The position numbers and the translations under genes were made by a program. A DNA stretch of 49,536 bases from CAYTAP01 sp964435775 (GTDB lineage: Bacteria > Planctomycetota > Phycisphaerae > Tepidisphaerales > Tepidisphaeraceae): NCBI GenBank assembly GCA_964435775.1, contig CAYTAP010000009.1, positions 1 through 49,536 on the forward strand, read 5' to 3'. Below, in pieces: positions 16,584-24,983 of the stretch; position 1 is the first letter of the stretch; every line of letters begins with the position of its first letter. The notes below the pieces were generated by a model that saw only the letters and a list, made by a program, of their open reading frames with translations, did not search any database and had not been told where the DNA came from.

Positions 16584-17930
16584 CTACTTTCCGAGCAGCA
16601 CGCGTTCGATGAAGCGGGTGTCAACCTCGCCGCTCTTGAAATGCTCGTTGTCGAGGATTTGCAGTTGCAGGGGGATTGTCGTTTTGATCGGCGCGATGTG
16701 AAACTCGCTCAAGGCGCGTTTCATTGTGGCGATCGCCTCGGCGCGGGTGGGGCCGTGCACGATCAGTTTGCCGATCATCGAATCGTAATTCGGCGGGATG
16801 CGATAGCCCGCATAGGCATGGGTGTCGAGGCGCACGCCCGGACCGCCGGGGGCGCGCCATTCGGTGATGAGGCCAGGCGAAGGGGCAAAGTTGCGCGCCG
16901 GGTCCTCGGCGTTGATCCGGCACTCGATCGCGTGGCCGCGCTGGGGGATCTCCTTTTGCTTGAAACGCAACGGCTCGCCGGCGGCGATGCGGATCTGTTC
17001 CTTGATGAGGTCGATCTCCGTGACCCACTCGGTCACCGGATGTTCCACCTGGATGCGGGCGTTGACCTCAAGGAGATAATATTTCTGATCGCGATCCACG
17101 AGGAACTCGACCGTGCCGGCATTGGTGTAGCCGGCGGCCTTGATCAATCGAACGGCCGATTCACACAGCTTCTCACGCACGTCCTGCTTGAGCAGCGGGC
17201 TGGGCGATTCCTCGACGAGCTTTTGATGACGCCGCTGCATCGAGCAGTCGCGCTCCCACAAATGCAGCGCGTTGCCATGATTGTCCGCGAGAATCTGGAC
17301 TTCGACATGCCGACCGAACTCGACATATTTCTCGATGTAAACTGTCGAATCCTTGAAGGCGTTTTCCGCCTCGGCCTGTGCCTGCTTCAAACCCGCGCGA
17401 AGCGAGGCGTCGTTGTGCGCCACGCGCATCCCCTTGCCCCCGCCGCCCGCCGCCGCCTTGATGATGACCGGATACCCGATCTGACCGGCCACCTTCAGCG
17501 CCTGCTTTTCATCCTCGACCGCGCCTTCGCTCCCCGGCACCGTCGGCACCTTCGCCTTCTTGGCCAGTCGCTTGCATTCGACCTTGTCGCCGAGCATCGC
17601 CATCGCCTTGACCGATGGACCGATGAACTCGATTTTGCAACTGCGGCAAATCTCGGCGAAGTGATCATTTTCCGCCAGAAACCCGTACCCCGGATGGATC
17701 GCCTGCACATCGGTGATTTCCGCGGCGCTGATGATGTGGGGCATGTTCAGGTACGACTCGGCCGGGGGGGCGTTGCCGATGCAGATCGCCTCATCGGCGA
17801 ACTTGATGTACGCGGCGTCCTTGTCGGCGGTCGAATAGACGACGACGCTCTGAATCCCCATCTCGCGGCAGGCGCGAATGATGCGAAGAGCGATTTCACC
17901 TCGGTTGGCGATCAGGATTTTGGAGAACAT
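16584..17930 (-). CDS. accC: Biotin carboxylase subunit of acetyl-CoA carboxylase
   Basis: A 448-residue ATP-grasp enzyme that carboxylates the biotin on AccB with ATP and bicarbonate, the first step of fatty acid synthesis. It starts with MFSKILIANRGEIALRIIRA, has VPGSEG, the glycine-rich ATP loop IIKAAAGGGGKGMRVAHND near residue 160, RDCSMQRRHQKLVEESPSP, and the catalytic NARIQVEHPVTEWVTEID. Length is as expected for stand-alone AccC. It is downstream of accB in the common pepQ-accB-accC order, but a 140-base spacer with a repeat hairpin separates the two. Confidence 0.96.
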   Translation of the reverse strand: MFSKILIANRGEIALRIIRACREMGIQSVVVYSTADKDAAYIKFADEAICIGNAPPAESYLNMPHIISAAEITDVQAIHPGYGFLAENDHFAEICRSCKIEFIGPSVKAMAMLGDKVECKRLAKKAKVPTVPGSEGAVEDEKQALKVAGQIGYPVIIKAAAGGGGKGMRVAHNDASLRAGLKQAQAEAENAFKDSTVYIEKYVEFGRHVEVQILADNHGNALHLWERDCSMQRRHQKLVEESPSPLLKQDVREKLCESAVRLIKAAGYTNAGTVEFLVDRDQKYYLLEVNARIQVEHPVTEWVTEIDLIKEQIRIAAGEPLRFKQKEIPQRGHAIECRINAEDPARNFAPSPGLITEWRAPGGPGVRLDTHAYAGYRIPPNYDSMIGKLIVHGPTRAEAIATMKRALSEFHIAPIKTTIPLQLQILDNEHFKSGEVDTRFIERVLLGK

Positions 17931-17938
17931 GGCTTGGG

Positions 17939-18026
17939 GTCCGTGGTCAGTTGTCGGTCGTCCGTGGTCAGTTGTCCGTGGTTAGTGGTCCGTTGTCCGT
18001 TGCAACTGACCACTGACCACGGACAG
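17939..18026. repeat. GTCCGTG/GTCAGTT heptamer array with inverted half
   Basis: From 17939 nine heptamers in exact register run GTCCGTG, GTCAGTT, GTCGGTC, GTCCGTG, GTCAGTT, GTCCGTG, GTTAGTG, GTCCGTT, GTCCGTT. The stretch 17972-17995 pairs with 18003-18026 at 21 of 24 positions across a 7-base loop. It lies between accB and accC and could attenuate accC transcription. Confidence 0.88.
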
Positions 18027-18070
18027 CGGACAAATCGTTGACCTGAGGACTGGGTACGAGACTTTATGCT

Positions 18071-18631
18071 TCATCCCGGCCTCACAAGGAACAGCACCTG
18101 TCCGAACTCCACCGGCTGGCTGTCCTGGATCAGGATTTTGGCGATGGTGCCGCGGGTTTCGGCCTTGATGTTGTTGAAGACCTTCATCGCCTCGACGATG
18201 CAGACATCGGTGTCTTCGTCAACCACTGAACCGACGCTGACGAAGGGCTTGGCGCCCTTGGCGGAGGACTGATAGAAAGTGCCGACCATCGGGCTTTTGA
18301 TTGGGACGAGTCCGGCGTCGTCATCCACCTCGGCGGCGGGAGGAGCGGGTTTGGCCGTACTGGCTGCGGGGGCCGGGGCGGACGCCTGGGGCGCGGGGGC
18401 ATAGGCCTGTGGTGCGTACACATGCCCGCCCGATGGTTGAACGGCGCCCCGCCTCAGGATGACCCGCTGCGCGCCGTCGCGCACATCGAGGGTGTTGAGG
18501 TCGTGGCTGGCCATCAACTCAACCATTCGTTCGAGCAGCGACACATCCATCGGGCTTCCGGATGATGTTCTACCGACCGAGGCTTTGGAAGAGGTTTTCG
18601 AGGATTTTTTCGGTGATTGTTTTTTGCTCAT
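18071..18631 (-). CDS. accB: Biotin carboxyl carrier protein of acetyl-CoA carboxylase
   Basis: 186 residues. The C-terminal biotinyl domain holds the modified lysine in CIVEAMKVFNNIKAE (EAMKV; Met-Lys conserved) and the closing GTIAKILIQDSQPVEFGQVL. The N-terminus is a Lys/Ser-rich tail of about 28 residues followed by the conserved first helix LLERMVELMASHDLNTLDVR and a long Ala/Pro linker (about residues 75-105), which is the usual architecture. The basic tail is longer than in most bacterial AccB. It is 83 bases downstream of pepQ. Confidence 0.95.
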   Translation of the reverse strand: MSKKQSPKKSSKTSSKASVGRTSSGSPMDVSLLERMVELMASHDLNTLDVRDGAQRVILRRGAVQPSGGHVYAPQAYAPAPQASAPAPAASTAKPAPPAAEVDDDAGLVPIKSPMVGTFYQSSAKGAKPFVSVGSVVDEDTDVCIVEAMKVFNNIKAETRGTIAKILIQDSQPVEFGQVLFLVRPG

Positions 18632-18714
18632 GTGTTTGAGTCCATTGGGTCTTGTCGCGGCATCTCGGTCGTTTCGCCGATGGTATTTGATCGGCGGGAT
18701 GGGATCGACTGGAA

Positions 18715-19845
18715 TTACTCGATGCGGTTTCCTTCAAGGGTCTTGTCCAGCGAGGAGAGGACTTCGCACCCGCTGTGGGTGATCAGCACATCATCCTCGA
18801 TCCGCACGCCTCCTTCGCCGGGAATATAAATCCCCGGCTCGACCGTCACCACCATGCCCGGCCAAAGCTCCTCTTCCGCGCCGGTTTTTCGCAAAGCGGG
18901 CAGCTCATGGATTTCCCGCCCGATTCCATGACCCAGACCATGGCCGAAGGCATCGCCATATCCCGCCTTGGTGATCACGTCACGGGCGACGCGATCCGCC
19001 TGCTGGGTCGTAATTCCCGGCCGCAGAACGTCGATCGCCGCCAACTGGGCGTCGAGCACAACCTTGTAGATTTCCTTCATCTTGTCGCTCACCTTGCCGA
19101 GCATGAGCGTCCGCGTCAGGTCGGAACAGTATTCCTTGTAAATCGCTCCCCAGTCGATGAGCAGCGGCTGATCGGCCTTTACGAGCGTTTCGCCGGGTCG
19201 GTAATGGGGCAGCGAGCTGTTCGCCCCGGCGGCGATGATGACGGGAAAACTGCTGCTGCTGGCCCCCCGGCTGCGCATCTCGAAGACGAGCAGTCCCGCG
19301 AGGTGGTTTTCACTCTGACCGACCGTGATTTCGCTTTTGATCGCCTCAAACGCCTCTTCCGCCACCGCCACGCTGCGACGGATGAGGTCGATCTCGTGAT
19401 CGTCCTTCACTCGTCGGATCGTCGTCATCACATTCTCAAGGGGCGCCAATTCAATGGCGAGCTTGGCTTCCTTGATGCTCGTCAGGAGGGCGTTGACCTG
19501 GCCGACGGTCGTGAAGTTGGCCTCGAATCCGACGCGCTTGGTATTGATTTCCTTCAACACCTTCACCAAGGCATCGGACATTTTGGCGTCGCGGAGGGAT
19601 GTTTTGAGCCAAGGCGCTTCGATTTCGGCCTGTTCTTTATAGCGAAAGTCGGTGACGAGATGAAAATCCTTGGCCGTGAGAACGCCGACGGAGTCGTCGC
19701 CGGTGAAGTTGGTGAGATAAGCGAGGTCAGGAGCATGGGTTAGGAGCAGTGCATCAAGCCCGAGCTTGCGCATCGCATCGCGGACATTCTTCTGGCGGAC
19801 CTTCAGATAAGCCTTGGCGCGAGCGACCACGGGTTTGGCGACCAT
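18715..19845 (-). CDS. Xaa-Pro aminopeptidase/dipeptidase (M24B)
   Basis: A 376-residue creatinase-fold metallopeptidase that removes residues next to proline. The N-terminal creatinase-like domain (residues 15-150) is followed by the pita-bread domain with the metal ligands: D in LLIDWGAIYKEYCSDLTRT (two Asp), H in GHGLGHGIGREIHELP, E in VVTVEPGIYIP and E in GGVRIEDDVLIT. All five are in place. Genes of this kind often stand before accB, as here. PepP or PepQ specificity cannot be told apart from sequence. Confidence 0.9.
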   Translation of the reverse strand: MVAKPVVARAKAYLKVRQKNVRDAMRKLGLDALLLTHAPDLAYLTNFTGDDSVGVLTAKDFHLVTDFRYKEQAEIEAPWLKTSLRDAKMSDALVKVLKEINTKRVGFEANFTTVGQVNALLTSIKEAKLAIELAPLENVMTTIRRVKDDHEIDLIRRSVAVAEEAFEAIKSEITVGQSENHLAGLLVFEMRSRGASSSSFPVIIAAGANSSLPHYRPGETLVKADQPLLIDWGAIYKEYCSDLTRTLMLGKVSDKMKEIYKVVLDAQLAAIDVLRPGITTQQADRVARDVITKAGYGDAFGHGLGHGIGREIHELPALRKTGAEEELWPGMVVTVEPGIYIPGEGGVRIEDDVLITHSGCEVLSSLDKTLEGNRIE

Positions 19846-20018
19846 AGTGAGCTTTCAAATGAACAGGCCGGTCTGACCCACTGTTTTCCCCCACTCAAAA
19901 GACTGGCGACAGTACCGCAGGAGTCCGGCGGGTGTCAATTCGACGCTTCGAACAAACAGGGCTTAAAAGCGGAGAGTAGTTACTATTTGTGGTCCGCTGC
20001 ACGGTGCCGGCGGAAATT

Positions 20019-20068
20019 GGAGGGCGTTGCTTCCGCAACGCCGAGGCGTCGCGGGAGCGACGCCCTCC
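20019..20068. repeat. Twin hairpin GGAGGGCGTYGC
   Basis: Arms 20019-20042 and 20045-20068 are complements at 21 of 24 positions with a GA spacer, and each arm folds on itself (GGCGTTGC-n4-GCAACGCC and GGCGTCGC-n4-GCGACGCC). The changes keep the base pairs within each small hairpin. It lies in the 324-base divergent gap between the peptidase and sigma-factor genes; apart from the promoter nearby I see nothing else there. Confidence 0.85.
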
Positions 20069-20133
20069 ATCAATGCACGCTGCCCACAAAAATTGGGTGT
20101 GCTGCCCTAAAAGCATGTCGGTGCGGTTTATAG

Positions 20134-20163
20134 TTGACTGGACGGGACCGGCCAGAGCATAAT
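20134..20163 (+). promoter_or_regulatory. Sigma-70-type promoter of the sigma-factor gene
   Basis: TTGACT (20134-20139), 18 bases, CATAAT (20158-20163). The ATG at 20170 begins 6 bases after the -10 box, so the transcript would start at about the start codon itself. The upstream in-frame start at 20134 lies inside the -35 box and is rejected for that reason. Confidence 0.65.
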
Positions 20164-20169
20164 ACTGAC

Positions 20170-21879
20170 ATGGGTAAGTACCGCATTGCTGCCCTGGGGG
20201 AGCTGGCCCGGCAGTTCCAATTCACGCCGGCCGACACCCGCGTTGCACAGTTGCAAAACGCCGAAGACCTGTTGCTGGAAGTGGATACGGACAAGGGGTA
20301 TCCGCTTGAGTTCGTCATCTATCGGATCACCGGGTATCGTCCCAAATCAAAAGTCGCCGATGGGGTGTTGACGGGGTTGGCGCTTCAACATGATCTGGGG
20401 ATGCTTGTTGAGGAGGTGTCGGAGACGCTTGACCTGCGCGCCGCGGCAATGGGGGAACCGGTTTTGTCGATTGATGATGTCGTTGAGCGATTCAACGTGA
20501 CGAGCAAGACGATTCAGCGCTGGCGGCGCAAGGGGCTGGCGGCCAGACGGTTTGTTTATCCCGATGGTCGCAGACGGGTGGGATTTCTGCTGCAATCGGT
20601 CGAGCGGTTCATCGGCAACCATCAGGATCAAGTCGAGCGGGGGGGCAACTTTTCCCATGTGGGGGAAGAGGAACGCGACGAGATCTTTCGGCGGGCGCGT
20701 CGGCTGGGAGGGCGATGCCGCTGCTGCATGAATGAGATTGCCCGGCGGATCGCCAAACGTTTGCGCCGTTCGCCGCTGACGATCCTGCACACGATCAAGA
20801 AGCATGATGCCGAACATCCGGACGACGCCATTTTCCCGACGGCCGCGCCGGGTCTTTCGGCGGAGGAGCGGGCGACGATCCTCAAGGGGAGTCGTCGCGG
20901 CGCGGGAATTAAAAAGCTGGCCCGACGGGTTTGCCGGCCGCGGGCGATGGTGTATCGCGTGCTGATGGATGATCGCATCGCGCGATTGTCCAAGAAGACG
21001 ATCAAGTTTTTCGATGATCCGCTTTATCACGCGGCCGACAGCGCGGAATTGATTGATGCGATGGCGGCGGAAAGCGCGTTGCCGGATGTGCCGTCGGCCG
21101 AGCAGCTGCGCGTGCCGCGCGACTTGCCGCCCCTTCTGGCGAGTTTGTATCGCACGCCGCTGTTGGGCAAAGCCGGCGAGCGGGCGCTGTTTCTGAAATA
21201 CAACTTTCACAAGTTCCAGTTTGTCAGCGCGCGCCGGCGCCTGGATCCGGAGTTCGCGCGCTCGGCCGATCTGCGACGAATGGAAGCCCACCTGCGCGAT
21301 GCCCATGAGGTGAAAAATAAAATCGTGCAGGCGAATCTTCGCCTGGTCGTCAGCGTGGCCAAGCGCCATGTCCGTCCGGGTCTGGATTTGATGGAACTCG
21401 TGAGCGATGGAACCTTGACGCTCATGCGTGCGGTGGAGGGGTTTGATGTCCATCGGGGCAACCGGTTCAGCACCTATGCGACGTTGGCGCTGATGAAGGG
21501 GTTTGCCCGCAGCGTTCCGGCGATGCAGGTGGCGAATCGGCGGGCCGGTGGGGCGAGCGATGAACTGCCGGGCCGGCCGCTGCATGAGATGGATCATGAG
21601 ATGGATGAGGCGCGCGTCGGGATGAACGCCGATCGCCTGGCCGACCGGGATGACGTGCGGCATCTGCTCTCACACCTGAGCGAGCGTGAGCGGCGGGTGG
21701 TGTCGGAGCATTTTGGCTTGTCGCATGACGTCGGGATGAGCCAGCCGGAGCGGATTCGCCAACCCGCCAGCTATGAGCAACTCGGCCGGCAAATGGGCAT
21801 TTCACAACAGCGCGTGCGGCAAATCGAACGGGCGGCGCTGGCGAAGCTGCGCCAGGCGGCGGGGGCTCGGGAGAACTGA
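20170..21879 (+). CDS. Sigma-70 family factor with long N-terminal DNA-binding part
   Basis: 569 residues. Sigma region 2 (about 370-450) shows KIVQANLRLVVSVAKRHVRP, the LMELVSDGTLTLMRAVEGFD core-binding stretch and RGNRFSTYATLALMKGFARS; the promoter-melting part departs from the usual FSTYATWWIRQAI. Region 4 (about 500-565) has LSERERRVVSEHFGL and MGISQQRVRQIERAALAKLR. Region 3 is reduced to a short acidic linker. In place of region 1 there are about 350 residues with a MerR/excisionase-like helix-turn-helix (SIDDVVERFNVTSKTIQRWR, near residue 100) and two further HTH-like stretches (near 195 and 255). This looks like a planctomycete-specific group. It probably directs a special regulon (inference). 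No ribosome binding site; likely leaderless. Confidence 0.85.
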   Translation: MGKYRIAALGELARQFQFTPADTRVAQLQNAEDLLLEVDTDKGYPLEFVIYRITGYRPKSKVADGVLTGLALQHDLGMLVEEVSETLDLRAAAMGEPVLSIDDVVERFNVTSKTIQRWRRKGLAARRFVYPDGRRRVGFLLQSVERFIGNHQDQVERGGNFSHVGEEERDEIFRRARRLGGRCRCCMNEIARRIAKRLRRSPLTILHTIKKHDAEHPDDAIFPTAAPGLSAEERATILKGSRRGAGIKKLARRVCRPRAMVYRVLMDDRIARLSKKTIKFFDDPLYHAADSAELIDAMAAESALPDVPSAEQLRVPRDLPPLLASLYRTPLLGKAGERALFLKYNFHKFQFVSARRRLDPEFARSADLRRMEAHLRDAHEVKNKIVQANLRLVVSVAKRHVRPGLDLMELVSDGTLTLMRAVEGFDVHRGNRFSTYATLALMKGFARSVPAMQVANRRAGGASDELPGRPLHEMDHEMDEARVGMNADRLADRDDVRHLLSHLSERERRVVSEHFGLSHDVGMSQPERIRQPASYEQLGRQMGISQQRVRQIERAALAKLRQAAGAREN

Positions 21880-21913
21880 TTCAACGCATATGAAGCTTTT
21901 GCATGGCCTTACT

Positions 21914-22006
21914 CCCTCCACCGGTACGCCGGGGGAGGGTTGGGGAGGGGGTTTTCGCGTGCGCAATGAACCCCCCCCTGCCCTCCCCCGGCGTACCGGT
22001 GGAGGG
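21914..22006. repeat. Perfect 26-bp inverted repeat, likely two-way terminator
   Basis: Bases 21914-21939 and 21981-22006 are exact complements over 26 positions (starting CCCTCCACCGGTACGCC), with G-rich and C-rich inner flanks that can extend the stem. It sits between the ends of the convergent sigma-factor and rpiA genes, where a bidirectional terminator would be expected. Its translation (PRRTGGG, STGTPGEG) gives spurious ORFs. Confidence 0.85.
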
Positions 22007-22066
22007 GATCAGTGATACACTCATGAGCCCGAAGGCGGACAACCTCATTCCATCACCATCGCCCAT

Positions 22067-22756
22067 TTACACCGCTTCCCGGCGGTTGATCTGCGTGACC
22101 TCATCCTCATCGGCGATGAGGGCGACGGCGGCGAGGTCGAGGAATAGGCCGGTTTCGACGACGCCGGCGCGGGCGCGAAGGGCGGTTTGAAGCTTGGCGG
22201 CGTCCGCAATGCCATCGGGGAAGTGACAATCGTAAATCACGTTGCCATTGTCGGTGTGGAAAATAGCGCCGTCGGGGGATTTGCGGAGCATGGGTGCGGC
22301 GCCGAGGTCGCGGAGGAATGGCATGTGTGTCGCATGTGCGAACTCAGCGATTTCGACCGGGAGGGGCGAGTGCGTGCCCAGACGTTCCACCCGTTTGCTG
22401 GTGTCGGCGATGATGACCAGGTGATGCGAGTTTTGTGCAACGATTTTTTCGCGCAAGAGCGCGCCGCCCAGTCCCTTGATAAGTTCCAGCGATGGGGTGA
22501 CTTCATCGGCGCCGTCGACCGTGACGTCCGGCTGGCTCGAGTCGAGACAAATGAGGGGGATGCCCAGTTCCTGGGCGCGGTGCTGGGATCGCAGCGACGT
22601 TGGAATGCCGCGGATGCCGCGGAGTCTTCCCTCACGCAGCGCCTCGGACAGCGCCAGCAGGAAGAAGTCCGCCGTCGAGCCGGTCCCCAGTCCGACGACC
22701 ATCCCATCCTGAACAAATGTCATCGCCGCCTCAGCGGCGCGTTGCTTGGGGTTCAT
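22067..22756 (-). CDS. rpiA: Ribose-5-phosphate isomerase A
   Basis: 229 residues. Interconverts ribose-5-phosphate and ribulose-5-phosphate in the pentose phosphate pathway. Seen: VVGLGTGSTADFFLLAL (phosphate-binding), GIPTSLRSQ, VTVDGADEVTPSLELIKGLG with the catalytic Asp, GGALLREKIVAQNS with the catalytic Glu/Lys, and a closing GVVETGLFLDLAAVALIAD. ATG 22756 gives the family's usual length; it diverges from zwf, another pentose phosphate gene, across 126 bases. Confidence 0.95.
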   Translation of the reverse strand: MNPKQRAAEAAMTFVQDGMVVGLGTGSTADFFLLALSEALREGRLRGIRGIPTSLRSQHRAQELGIPLICLDSSQPDVTVDGADEVTPSLELIKGLGGALLREKIVAQNSHHLVIIADTSKRVERLGTHSPLPVEIAEFAHATHMPFLRDLGAAPMLRKSPDGAIFHTDNGNVIYDCHFPDGIADAAKLQTALRARAGVVETGLFLDLAAVALIADEDEVTQINRREAV

Positions 22757-22767
22757 TGTGATGGTTG

Positions 22768-22796
22768 AGCATATCGACACGTTGGGGGGTTGCCAA
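22768..22796 (-). promoter_or_regulatory. Putative rpiA promoter
   Basis: On the minus strand TTGGCA (22796-22791), 17 bases, TATGCT (22773-22768), 11 bases before ATG 22756. Transcription would begin only about four bases before the start codon. No Shine-Dalgarno sequence is seen. Confidence 0.45.
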
Positions 22797-22882
22797 CGGT
22801 TGGATCAATCAGGCGGGCGCGAAAGCGTCACGGGTCAAAAAAGGCAATTACATGATGGGGCGGTTCGTGGTAGGACAGGGCG

Positions 22883-24280
22883 ATGGATACATCCGAACAG
22901 CGTCGTGCAGTGTCAGATTGCCTTGTGTTTTTCGGGGCGACCGGGGATTTGGCTTACAAAAAAATATTCCCCGCACTCCAGCAGATGATCAAGAGTGGAT
23001 ATCTGGATTGTCCCGTGATTGGCGTGGCCAAGGCGGGATTTACACTGGATCAGCTCAAGCAGCGGGCGAGGCAGAGCATCACCGAACACGGAGGCGGCGT
23101 CGATCCCGCGGCGTTTGATCGCTTGTGCGGGCTTTTGAAATATGTGGATGGCGATTACAAGGATCCCGGCACGTTCACCGCGCTCCGCGCGGCGATGGGG
23201 GATGCGAAGCATCCGCTGCATTACATGGCGATTCCTCCGAGTTTGTTCGGCACGGTGGCCGAGGGACTGGCCAATTCACGCTGCGCGGCCGGGGCTCGGT
23301 TGATTGTCGAGAAGCCGTTTGGGCGGGATTTGGCGTCGGCGAAGGACTTGAACCGGACGCTGCATCGGTATTTCGACGAGTCGGCTATTTTTCGGATTGA
23401 TCATTATCTGGGCAAGGAACCGGTGCAGAACCTGCTTTATTTTCGGTTCGCCAATTCATTCCTGGAGCCGATCTGGAACCGGCACTGGATTCAATCCGTG
23501 CAGATCACGATGGCGGAGTCTTTTGGGATTGAAAGCCGCGGAAAATTGTACGAGGAGCTCGGCGCGATTCGGGACGTGGTGCAGAATCACATGCTTCAGG
23601 TGGTTGGTTGCGTGGCAATGGAAGCGCCTGCCGGTGGCGGGCCGGATGCGATCCGGGATGAGCGTGCGAAGGTGATGAGGCTGATCCGTCCGCTGGCGGC
23701 GGAGGATTTGGTGCGTGGGCAGTACGCCGGATATCAGGAGGAGCCGCATGTGGCGAGGGACTCGACGGTGGAGACCTATGCGGCCGTTCGGCTGCGGATC
23801 GACAGTTGGCGATGGGCCGGGGTGCCCTTTTACATTCGTGCCGGAAAGAGGCTGCCCGTGACGTGTACGGAGGTGCGGGTGAGTTTCAAACGCCCGCCGA
23901 TCCTTGTGTTTGGGGAACCCGATCCCGGCGAACCGAATTACCTGCGTTTCAGGCTGACGCCGGGCGTGGTGATCGCGATTGAAACGCGGGTGAAAGTGCC
24001 GGGTGAGGCGATGGTCGGGAAGGACGTCGAGTTGACGGCGCATTATCAGCCGCCGGGCGAGCTGCAACCGTATGCCCGTCTTTTGCATGATGCGGCCAGG
24101 GGCGAATCCACCTTTTTCGCCCGACAGGACAACGTGGAACTTGCGTGGCAAATTCTCGATGGCGTGTTGGACAACACCGTGCCCGTGCATCCGTATGCCC
24201 AGGGGTCGTGGGGACCCAAAGAGGCCGATGCGCTGATGCTCAATGGCGAGCAGTGGTGTGATCCCATCGTTCGCAAGTGA
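22883..24280 (+). CDS. zwf: Glucose-6-phosphate 1-dehydrogenase
   Basis: 465 residues. Oxidises glucose-6-phosphate to 6-phosphogluconolactone with NAD(P)+. The dinucleotide-binding start is CLVFFGATGDLAYKKIFPAL, the YMAIPPSLFGTVAEGL and RLIVEKPFGRDLASAKDLN motifs follow, and the active-site signature FRIDHYLGKEPVQNLLYFRF with the catalytic His/Lys is complete. The C-terminal domain ends in QWCDPIVRK, slightly shorter than usual. It begins a plus-strand run with a HAD hydrolase and glycan-degrading genes, feeding sugars into the pentose phosphate route. Confidence 0.96.
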   Translation: MDTSEQRRAVSDCLVFFGATGDLAYKKIFPALQQMIKSGYLDCPVIGVAKAGFTLDQLKQRARQSITEHGGGVDPAAFDRLCGLLKYVDGDYKDPGTFTALRAAMGDAKHPLHYMAIPPSLFGTVAEGLANSRCAAGARLIVEKPFGRDLASAKDLNRTLHRYFDESAIFRIDHYLGKEPVQNLLYFRFANSFLEPIWNRHWIQSVQITMAESFGIESRGKLYEELGAIRDVVQNHMLQVVGCVAMEAPAGGGPDAIRDERAKVMRLIRPLAAEDLVRGQYAGYQEEPHVARDSTVETYAAVRLRIDSWRWAGVPFYIRAGKRLPVTCTEVRVSFKRPPILVFGEPDPGEPNYLRFRLTPGVVIAIETRVKVPGEAMVGKDVELTAHYQPPGELQPYARLLHDAARGESTFFARQDNVELAWQILDGVLDNTVPVHPYAQGSWGPKEADALMLNGEQWCDPIVRK

Positions 24281-24290
24281 GACGTGGACC

Positions 24291-24983
24291 ATGCCCAACA
24301 CCGTATTTCTATTTGATGTGGACAACACGCTTCTGGACAACGATCAGATCGTGTCGGATTTGCGCGGGCATCTGGACCAGGCATTCGGTCGCGCCAGCCG
24401 CGAGGACTATTTCAGTATTTTTGAGCGGCTTCGCATGGAGCTGGGGTACGCCGATTACCTTGGCGCGCTGCAACGTTATCGCGCTGAACATCCGAATGAC
24501 GCCAAGCTGCTGGAGATGAGTTCATTTCTGATTGACTACCCGTTTGCCGAGCGTGTGTATCCGGGCGCGTTGGATGTCGTGCGGCGATGTTCGACGTTGG
24601 GGACAACGGTCATTGTTTCCGATGGGGATGTTGTTTTTCAGCCGTGGAAGGTGAAGCGGTCGGGGTTGTGGGATGCCTTTGAGGGGAGAGTGCTCATTTA
24701 CATCCACAAGGAGCGGATGCTGGATGATGTGGCCAGGCGATTCCCGGCCGAGCATTATGTGATGGTGGATGACAAGGTGCGGCTTTTGTCGGCGATGAAA
24801 ACGGTGTGGCGCGAGCGGCTGACGACGGTGTTTCCGCGTCAGGGGCATTATGCGCATGACGCCGAAGCGATCCGGCGGTATCCATCACCCGATTTGGCGG
24901 TGGATCATATCGCGGACTTGCTGGCGGTTGATTGGACGGCTATCCTCGCGCGTTTGCCCGACACGAGGAAGACGATCGCATGA
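24291..24983 (+). CDS. HAD-superfamily hydrolase
   Basis: 230 residues. All haloacid dehalogenase motifs are visible: motif I FLFDVDNTLLDND (nucleophile and acid/base Asp), motif II TTVIVSDGD, a lysine in WKVKRSGLWDAF, and motif III HYVMVDDKVRLLSAM. The helical cap lies between motifs I and II (residues 20-90), so it is a C1-type phosphatase. The substrate is not evident; a sugar phosphate would suit the neighbours. ATG 24291 is 10 bases after zwf; its stop overlaps the next start in an ATGA junction. Confidence 0.85.
   Translation: MPNTVFLFDVDNTLLDNDQIVSDLRGHLDQAFGRASREDYFSIFERLRMELGYADYLGALQRYRAEHPNDAKLLEMSSFLIDYPFAERVYPGALDVVRRCSTLGTTVIVSDGDVVFQPWKVKRSGLWDAFEGRVLIYIHKERMLDDVARRFPAEHYVMVDDKVRLLSAMKTVWRERLTTVFPRQGHYAHDAEAIRRYPSPDLAVDHIADLLAVDWTAILARLPDTRKTIA

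Noticed and set aside
17939..18026. CRISPR-like array
   Set aside because: The repeat unit is seven bases with no spacers; no cas genes are in the window.
16554..18041. 495-codon plus-strand frame
   Set aside because: It is antisense to accC, whose motifs are complete; its end is translated from the GTCCGTG array.
20347..21663. 438-codon minus-strand frame
   Set aside because: Antisense to the sigma factor gene, Arg/His/Gln-rich, no family pattern.
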